A stretch of 21,977 nucleotides of DNA from an uncultured Collinsella sp. (GTDB taxonomy: Bacteria > Actinomycetota > Coriobacteriia > Coriobacteriales > Coriobacteriaceae), in the NCBI GenBank assembly GCA_934650095.1, contig CAKUFT010000025.1:1-21977 (forward strand), written 5' to 3'. The notes beneath the pieces were generated by a model. That model did no database searches. It was not told the origin of the DNA and saw only the letters and a list, made by a program, of their open reading frames with translations. Below, piece after piece: positions 16,725-21,977 of this stretch. The position numbers and the translations under genes are program-made. How positions within the stretch are numbered: position 1 is the stretch's first letter; every line of letters starts with the position of its first letter.

Positions 16725-18428
16725 ATGAGCAATCCCTCGAACCGCGCCTCGATGCGCGGGCAACTCACGCTGCGCGGCGTCGTCATCGGCGTCCTTGGCT
16801 GCGTGATCATCACGGCAAGCTCGGCCTACACGGCCCTCAAGATGGGCGCACTCCCCTGGCCGATCGTCTTCGCTGCCGTCATCTCGCTGTTCTTCCTTAA
16901 GCTCATGGGCAACGCCAGCCTCAACGAGGCAAACGTCACCCACACCATCATGTCCGCAGGCGCCATGGTCGCCGGCGGTCTGGCGTTTACCATCCCGGGC
17001 GCCTGGATGCTGGGCTATGCCGACCAGATCAGCTGGCTCGACATGTTTATCGTGGCACTCGCCGGCACCATCCTGGGCCTGCTGGCCACCGCGCTCATCC
17101 ACCGTCACTTTATCGTGGATGCCGCGTTGGAGTTCCCCACCGGCAACGCCGCAGCTCAGACCCTGCGCGCCACCGAGGCCGGCGGCAAGACCGGCAAGCA
17201 GCTCTTTGGCTCCATGGCCATCGCCGGCATCTACAGCGTGCTGCGCGACGCCCTGGGCGTGGTACCCAGCATGCTATGCACGCTCAATATCCCCGGCGTG
17301 ACCTTTGGTATCTACAACTCGCCCATGCTGCTCTCCGTCGGCTTCCTCGTGGGCTTCGCCCCGGTCGCCTTCTGGTTTGCCGGCGCGCTGCTGGGCAACT
17401 TTGGCATCATCGTGGGCGGCACCGCTGCCGGTCTGTTCGACGTTGTGACTGCGCAGGGCATCGTCAAGTCCCTCGGTATGGGCCTCATGATGGGCTTTGG
17501 CGTCGCCGTCGTCCTCAAGGACATCCTGCCGCAGGTCGCCGGTATCGTCCGCGGTCTTGCCGCCGACAGCTCCACCGACACCGACGAGCAATCGCTCATC
17601 TCGGGCTCCCTTAAGCTCGACGCCGGCATCATCGGCCTGGGCGCCGCCGCCATCGCCGTGATCATCGCCATCGTGCTTGACCTTGGTCCCGTTCCGGCCG
17701 TCATCGTGACGCTGTTCACCTTTGTCACCACCATCATGAGCGCACAGAGCTGCGGCCAGACGGGCATCGACCCCATGGAGATCTTTGGCCTCATCGTTAT
17801 GCTCATCGTGGCGGCCTTCGCGCAGCTCGCGCAGGTCAAGCTGTTCTTTATCGCCGGCATCGTGGCTGTGGCGTGCGGCCTTGCGGGCGACGTCATGAAC
17901 GACTTTAAGGCCGGCGCCGTGCTGGGCACCAACCCGCGTGCGCAGTGGGTCGGCCAGGCCATCGGCGGCATCGTGGGCGCCCTGGTCGCTGCCGCCGTCA
18001 TGGTCGCGCTCGTCACCGCCTATGGTCCGGACGCCTTCGGCCCCGACAAGAGCTTTGTGGCCGCGCAGGCAAGTGTGGTCGCCACCATGGTCTCGGGCAT
18101 CCCGAGCGTGCCGTGGTTCGCGGGCGGCTTTATCGCCGGCATCGTCATGTACTGGCTCGGCATTCCGGCCATGATGATCGGCCTGGGCGTGTACCTGCCG
18201 TTCTACATGTCACTCACGGCATTCCTGGGCTCCTGCGTCAAGCTCGCCTACGACAAGTGGTCCGCCCACCGCGACGCCACCGCTGGTCTTTCTGACGAGG
18301 AGAGGGCTGCCAAGGACGCCGCCTTCCAGGAACAGGGCCTGGTTGTCGCCAGCGGCCTGCTCGGCGGCGAGTCCATCGTCGGCGTTATCCTGGCGTTTAT
18401 CTCCGTTGGCTTGAGCCTGCTGGGCTAA
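16725..18428 (+). CDS. OPT family oligopeptide transporter
   Basis: This polytopic cytoplasmic-membrane transporter belongs to the OPT superfamily, which moves small peptides or metal chelates by proton symport. The 567 residues hold about 14-16 hydrophobic segments. Typical features are an early 'ASSAYTALKMGALPWPIVFAA', 'EANVTHTIMSAGAMVAGGLAF', 'DAALEFPTGNAAAQTLRA' and 'GLGVYLPFYMSLTAFLG' near the C-terminus. The start is clear: AAAGGAG six bases before the ATG. It is monocistronic, facing coaX and ending before a strong terminator. The bacterial branch of the family lacks firm substrates, so peptide import is inferred. Confidence 0.94.
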   Translation: MSNPSNRASMRGQLTLRGVVIGVLGCVIITASSAYTALKMGALPWPIVFAAVISLFFLKLMGNASLNEANVTHTIMSAGAMVAGGLAFTIPGAWMLGYADQISWLDMFIVALAGTILGLLATALIHRHFIVDAALEFPTGNAAAQTLRATEAGGKTGKQLFGSMAIAGIYSVLRDALGVVPSMLCTLNIPGVTFGIYNSPMLLSVGFLVGFAPVAFWFAGALLGNFGIIVGGTAAGLFDVVTAQGIVKSLGMGLMMGFGVAVVLKDILPQVAGIVRGLAADSSTDTDEQSLISGSLKLDAGIIGLGAAAIAVIIAIVLDLGPVPAVIVTLFTFVTTIMSAQSCGQTGIDPMEIFGLIVMLIVAAFAQLAQVKLFFIAGIVAVACGLAGDVMNDFKAGAVLGTNPRAQWVGQAIGGIVGALVAAAVMVALVTAYGPDAFGPDKSFVAAQASVVATMVSGIPSVPWFAGGFIAGIVMYWLGIPAMMIGLGVYLPFYMSLTAFLGSCVKLAYDKWSAHRDATAGLSDEERAAKDAAFQEQGLVVASGLLGGESIVGVILAFISVGLSLLG

Positions 18429-18469
18429 GCTGAGCAGCTGCTCGACAGCAACCATATTGCCTACGATTT

Positions 18470-18509
18470 GCCCGGTCGGTAGCTTTCGCGGCTGCCAACC
18501 GGGCTTTTT
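18470..18509 (+). terminator. Intrinsic terminator of the OPT gene
   Basis: GCCCGGT (18470-18476) pairs with ACCGGGC (18498-18504), and inside it GGTAGC pairs with GCTGCC. Five T follow directly (18505-18509). It lies 42 bases past the stop codon. Confidence 0.9.
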
Positions 18510-18514
18510 GATGC

Positions 18515-18562
18515 CAACGAAAAGAAAGGCCGGCGCGCTGCGTTTAACAGCGCGCCGGCCTT
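18515..18562 (-). terminator. Intrinsic terminator of the surface protein gene
   Basis: A perfect 15-bp stem (18526-18540 with 18548-18562) with a 7-base loop is followed on the minus strand by a T-rich tract (CTTTCTTTTCG). It lies about 70 bases past the stop codon of the surface protein and converges with the OPT terminator. Confidence 0.9.
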
Positions 18563-18629
18563 ATCGGTTAAGCTATCGAAGCGTTCCTGCTATGAACCGA
18601 AGTTCGTTGCAGAATCTACGCTCGAAACG

Positions 18630-21600
18630 CTACATCTGCTTGCGACGACGATCACCCAGCGTCACGCCCGCAGCCACGAGCGTTATGCCGCCAATGACGA
18701 ACACCTCGCCCGCAAGTGCGGAGTCATCGCCAGTCTGGGCGAGCGCGGCCGACGCGGCCTTCTTCTTGGCGACAGGAGCCTTTATAGCAGCCTGCGCAAC
18801 CTGAGGCTTGCTCTGCGGCTCGGCCTTGGGATGATACTTGTCGTACTCGGCCTGTGCGGCAGCCAGGGCATCCTTGGCATCGCCAAGCTCGGCAAGCGCG
18901 GTGGCATAGACGTCGTTGGCATCGGACAGCTTGGCATCGGCATCGCTCAGAGCAGCCTTGAGACCAGCGGCGGCATCGACGGCAGCCTTATAGCGAGCGT
19001 AGGCAGCGTTCAGCTTAACCAGCTTCTCGTTGCCCGTCGTGCCCGCGGCAAGGGATGCCTTATGGTCGACAGCCTCAAGATCGGCCTTGAGTGCCTCATC
19101 GCTGGCAAGCTCGGCCTTGGCCTTGACGATCTCGAAGTTCGCATCGACGACGGCTTCGTTGGCGGCCTCGAGCTGCTTCTGGGCATCGGCGACACCGGCA
19201 ACGGCAGCGTCATAGGCGGCCTTGGCGTCGTCGACCGCCTTCTGGGCACCGGCGAAGCGCTCGAAGGCCTTGTTTGCGCCGGCCAGCTCACCCTCGGCGG
19301 CCTTGGCCTTCGCCTGTGCGTCGGACAGGGTCTGCGTCTTGGCGGCAACTGCCTGCTTGGCGCCCGAAAGAGCGGTCGCGGCGTGCACATCTGCGGCCTG
19401 AGCCTTGTCAACGCCAGCCTGGGCAGTGTCGTCGGACTTCTTGGCATCGTTAAGCGTGCCCTGCTTGTTCGCAAGATCCGTCTTGGCGGCATCGCACTTG
19501 GCGGCAAGGTCCTTGACCGAAGCGGTAGCGTTGTCATACGCCTCGTTGGCCTGATCGGACTTTACCTTGGCGGCGTCGCGGGCGCTGCGAGCCTTCGCCT
19601 TGTGAGCAGCGGCCTCGGCTGCCTTCGTCTTGCTGTCAGCAAGCGTGGCGTTTGCCTTATCGAGAGCTGCCTGGGCAGTAGCGGCCTCGCCCTTGGCGGC
19701 GTCGAGCTTGGTCTGGGGCGTCTTGACGTCGATACCCTTGAGTTTGGCTTCGGCGGCGTCGTATGCCGTCTTCGCGGCGGCGGTGCCGGACTTGGCCTTC
19801 TCGTACTCGCCCTTGGCGGTGTTCGCGTTCGTGTCGGCCGCGGTATAGGCATCATGCGCCGCATCCTGCTTATTTACCGCTGCGAAATAAGCTTCCTTGG
19901 TAGTACCGAAGGTCTTCTGCGCTTCCGCCAGCTTATTCTGGAGCTGCTTCAGCTGCTCCTTCTGCTCCTGCGTGCCGCCTGCATTGTAGGCGGAATCGAT
20001 GTAATCGTTGAGGAGCTTCTTGAACTCGGAGACAGTGAAATCAGCCTGAGTGTCATCATCGCTGTAATCGAAGATGGTTACCTCGGAATCGGTATTCTTG
20101 CCGCTACCGGTTGCGATGCCGATGGCTCTCGTAGAGGCATCGATAATGTTGAGATAGTGCCCGCACTCGTGGTAGATACTGTTGTAGTTCTGATAGATGT
20201 AATAGGACTCATATCGATATTTGCCGAGTTTATCGCCATACTGCTCTACATACTTGTCGAAAATCTCCTTTTCCTGAGTATAGAGACCAGTATATGGCCA
20301 GCCGAGAGTATCCTCGGTCTCGCCGCCGGTATATGCGCCGCCTCCGCCGGCAAGGTTTTCACCGTTGTCGAAGTAGCAGTTCGAGTGTCCCCAGATGTTC
20401 GATGAATATGATGTATTAAGGGCGGCTGCCGCAGTCATGCGGAGGCTGACGCTGAGTGCAGACTGACCGTTCGCCTTGCGGAGGTTATTCTGGGTATCGA
20501 GGTAGGTCAGGGCGTTGCGCATCTGCTCCAAGGAAAGCGGGTTGGTGTCGCGAGACATGTCCTGATCGACGTACTTGTCATACCACTCAGCTTTGTCGTC
20601 AGCGCCGGTGAGTGTAGCCATTGCGTCCTTGGCGTTCGACTTCTGCTGGGCGGTGAAATCGCTGCTGTTGCTGATGTAGGCCATAAAGCCGAGCATGCCC
20701 TTATTGATGACTTCCTGGTCAACGGTCATGTTGGACTTGAGGTCAGCAATCTGCTGCTCAAGAGCCTCAACCTGGACATTAGCAGCGTCATAAGCCTTTT
20801 CCGCGGCGTTCGAAGCAGCGCAGGCTGCCTCCCACTCGCTGCGCTTCTGCTTGCGAACTTCGACAAGCTTATCGTACGCGGTCTTCTCGTCTGCTTCGGC
20901 CTGCTGTGCCTTCTCGTATGCGGCCTTGGCGGCGTCGCGCTTGCTGACGGCGGCGTTGTACTCCTTGCTTACCGCATCATATGCAGACTTGGCAGATGCC
21001 ACAGCAGCGTTGGCGGCGTTGGCCTTCTCCTGCGCGGCAGCGACGGCAGCCTGGGCGGCCTGCAGATTTGTCTGTGCGGTGGCGTCGGCATCCGTCGCGG
21101 CATTGAACTCCGCCTGCGCGGTCTTAAGCTCACCAGCGGCGGCCTTCTCGGCGGCCTCAAGCGCACTCAGGTCAACACCCGTACCCGAGACGGCAGCATC
21201 GAGCGCGGCCTGCGCCTGGTTGAACTTCTGCTGGGCGTTATCGCGCGCGGTGGTTGCGGCTGCGAGAGCAGCAGCAGTCTCCTGCTTCTTGGCCTGGGCA
21301 GTCGTCAAAGCCGCCTCGGTATTCTGCTTTTCCTGCTGGGCGCTGGCCTCGGCAGCCTTGGCCTGGTCCAGATTGGCCTGTGCAGTAGTAACGGCCTTAT
21401 TGGCGTCATCGAGCTTTGCCTGCGCGTCCTCGACGGCCTTCTTGGCGGCCTCGTACTCGTCCATACCCATGGCCTCGAGCTTGGCCTGGGCATCATCGAG
21501 GGCCTTCTTGGCCTCATCCTGCTTTGCCTTGGCGTCCTTGAGCGCCTGGGTCTTATCCTCGACACTCTTGTTGGCCTGTTCGAGCCGATCGTTCAGGTCG

Positions 21601-21977
21601 CCCAGCTTCTTCTGCTGCTGCTCGGTCTTTTCGACGGCTGCCTTAAGCTCGTCGATCTTCTCCTGAAGCGCGGCTACCTCGGCCTCGTTCTGCTCGGCGG
21701 CGTTATCGGTCACGGCCTGCGAGGCCTGATTCTTTTGCTGCTGCGCCTGCTTTTGAGACTGGCCCGCCGCGTCGGCCTTCTTCTGGGCGGCATCGTAGGC
21801 GGCCTGAGCGTCCTTGAGCTGCTTTGCCGACTCCTCGGCCAGCTGGGCAGCCGTCTTTACGACCGCTTGGTTACCGGCGGCAACGGTGTTCTCTACAGAA
21901 CTACCCATTACAGTCTGAAATAGGCCATCGATAAATTTCGATGGCGAGCATTCGGCGCATTGCCTACGATACGGGCA
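18630..21977 (-). CDS. Large cell-wall-anchored coiled-coil protein with central CAP domain (5' end outside window)
   Basis: This is a sortase-anchored surface protein; 1115 residues are visible. Reading towards the C-terminus it has a long Ala/Lys/Gln/Glu-rich coiled coil, then a CAP (SCP/PR-1) domain at about 20525-20060. The CAP domain shows 'GHSNCYF', 'GENLAGGGG', 'YHECGHYLNII' and 'AIGIATG', so the expected His/Glu cavity residues are present. A second Ala-rich coiled coil follows, then a Pro/Lys linker, LAQTG (18729-18743), a hydrophobic segment and RRRKQM. LAxTG fits the class E sortases of Actinobacteria. The frame stays open from the ATG at 21908 to the window edge, that ATG has no ribosome site and no signal peptide is visible, so the true start lies further upstream. 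The role is unknown; adhesion or a stalk displaying the CAP domain is plausible. Confidence 0.9.
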   Translation of the reverse strand, partial: CPYRRQCAECSPSKFIDGLFQTVMGSSVENTVAAGNQAVVKTAAQLAEESAKQLKDAQAAYDAAQKKADAAGQSQKQAQQQKNQASQAVTDNAAEQNEAEVAALQEKIDELKAAVEKTEQQQKKLGDLNDRLEQANKSVEDKTQALKDAKAKQDEAKKALDDAQAKLEAMGMDEYEAAKKAVEDAQAKLDDANKAVTTAQANLDQAKAAEASAQQEKQNTEAALTTAQAKKQETAAALAAATTARDNAQQKFNQAQAALDAAVSGTGVDLSALEAAEKAAAGELKTAQAEFNAATDADATAQTNLQAAQAAVAAAQEKANAANAAVASAKSAYDAVSKEYNAAVSKRDAAKAAYEKAQQAEADEKTAYDKLVEVRKQKRSEWEAACAASNAAEKAYDAANVQVEALEQQIADLKSNMTVDQEVINKGMLGFMAYISNSSDFTAQQKSNAKDAMATLTGADDKAEWYDKYVDQDMSRDTNPLSLEQMRNALTYLDTQNNLRKANGQSALSVSLRMTAAAALNTSYSSNIWGHSNCYFDNGENLAGGGGAYTGGETEDTLGWPYTGLYTQEKEIFDKYVEQYGDKLGKYRYESYYIYQNYNSIYHECGHYLNIIDASTRAIGIATGSGKNTDSEVTIFDYSDDDTQADFTVSEFKKLLNDYIDSAYNAGGTQEQKEQLKQLQNKLAEAQKTFGTTKEAYFAAVNKQDAAHDAYTAADTNANTAKGEYEKAKSGTAAAKTAYDAAEAKLKGIDVKTPQTKLDAAKGEAATAQAALDKANATLADSKTKAAEAAAHKAKARSARDAAKVKSDQANEAYDNATASVKDLAAKCDAAKTDLANKQGTLNDAKKSDDTAQAGVDKAQAADVHAATALSGAKQAVAAKTQTLSDAQAKAKAAEGELAGANKAFERFAGAQKAVDDAKAAYDAAVAGVADAQKQLEAANEAVVDANFEIVKAKAELASDEALKADLEAVDHKASLAAGTTGNEKLVKLNAAYARYKAAVDAAAGLKAALSDADAKLSDANDVYATALAELGDAKDALAAAQAEYDKYHPKAEPQSKPQVAQAAIKAPVAKKKAASAALAQTGDDSALAGEVFVIGGITLVAAGVTLGDRRRKQM
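21924..21945. repeat. 8-bp palindrome near the window edge
   Basis: GCCATCGA (21924-21931) and TCGATGGC (21938-21945) form a perfect stem with an AT-rich 6-base loop, about 15 bases upstream of an in-frame ATG at 21908. It may be coding sequence only, or mark a leader. Confidence 0.4.

Noticed and set aside
18831..20405. A 524-codon open frame antisense to the surface protein
   Set aside because: Its Leu/Gly-rich content is the complement of the Ala/Lys/Glu coiled coil. It has no ribosome site and no domain.

Overview
The window reads as ordinary chromosome from a high-GC member of the Coriobacteriia (Actinomycetota), most likely Collinsella or a close relative. This rests on gene content and protein style: a zinc-ribbon/DUF4013-like membrane protein, a DUF6020-type membrane protein, an Asp23/AmaP/DUF2273 cluster, Shine-Dalgarno-led genes with GTG starts, and a sortase-anchored alanine-rich coiled-coil protein. 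The assignment is inference, because no rRNA is present.

Layout. 1-2256: groEL preceded by groES, both on the minus strand, with a strong terminator hairpin beyond groEL. 2257-2723: a gene-free stretch packed with inverted repeats, including a roughly 200-bp interrupted palindrome. 2724-5993: two divergent hydrolases, a YtcJ-type amidohydrolase (minus) and an M20 amidohydrolase/peptidase (plus), ending in a bidirectional terminator. 6134-8623: a zinc-ribbon membrane protein with a Pro-Glu repeat tail and a YitT-family membrane protein. 8831-10306: the envelope-stress operon amaP / DUF2273 / asp23, driven by a TATAAT promoter embedded in the terminator of yebC (10472-11278). 11444-14901: a DUF6020-type polytopic protein, lgt and a NifU-like scaffold. 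15072-16532: a dCMP deaminase and type III pantothenate kinase (coaX). 16725-18428 (plus): an OPT-family transporter, divergent from coaX. 18630-21977 (minus): the 3' part of a large surface protein with a CAP domain between two long coiled coils and an LAQTG sorting signal. Its start lies beyond the window.

How the parts fit. Most genes are housekeeping: folding (GroES/GroEL), envelope maintenance (Lgt, Asp23 cluster), cofactors (CoaA-type step by CoaX, Fe-S delivery by NifU-like protein), nucleotide supply (dCMP deaminase) and peptide or amide scavenging (M20, amidohydrolase, OPT). Only asp23/DUF2273/amaP and groES/groEL are clear operons; most other genes have their own terminator or leader.

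The most unusual signals are non-coding. They are the large palindrome at 2367-2565, a recurrent set of hairpins sitting on or within a few bases of the stop codons of four minus-strand genes and sharing a GGGACA(GG)-like loop, and a symmetric divergent promoter between coaX and the OPT gene. I see no CRISPR array, tRNA, rRNA, insertion sequence or clearly novel defence or mobile system.
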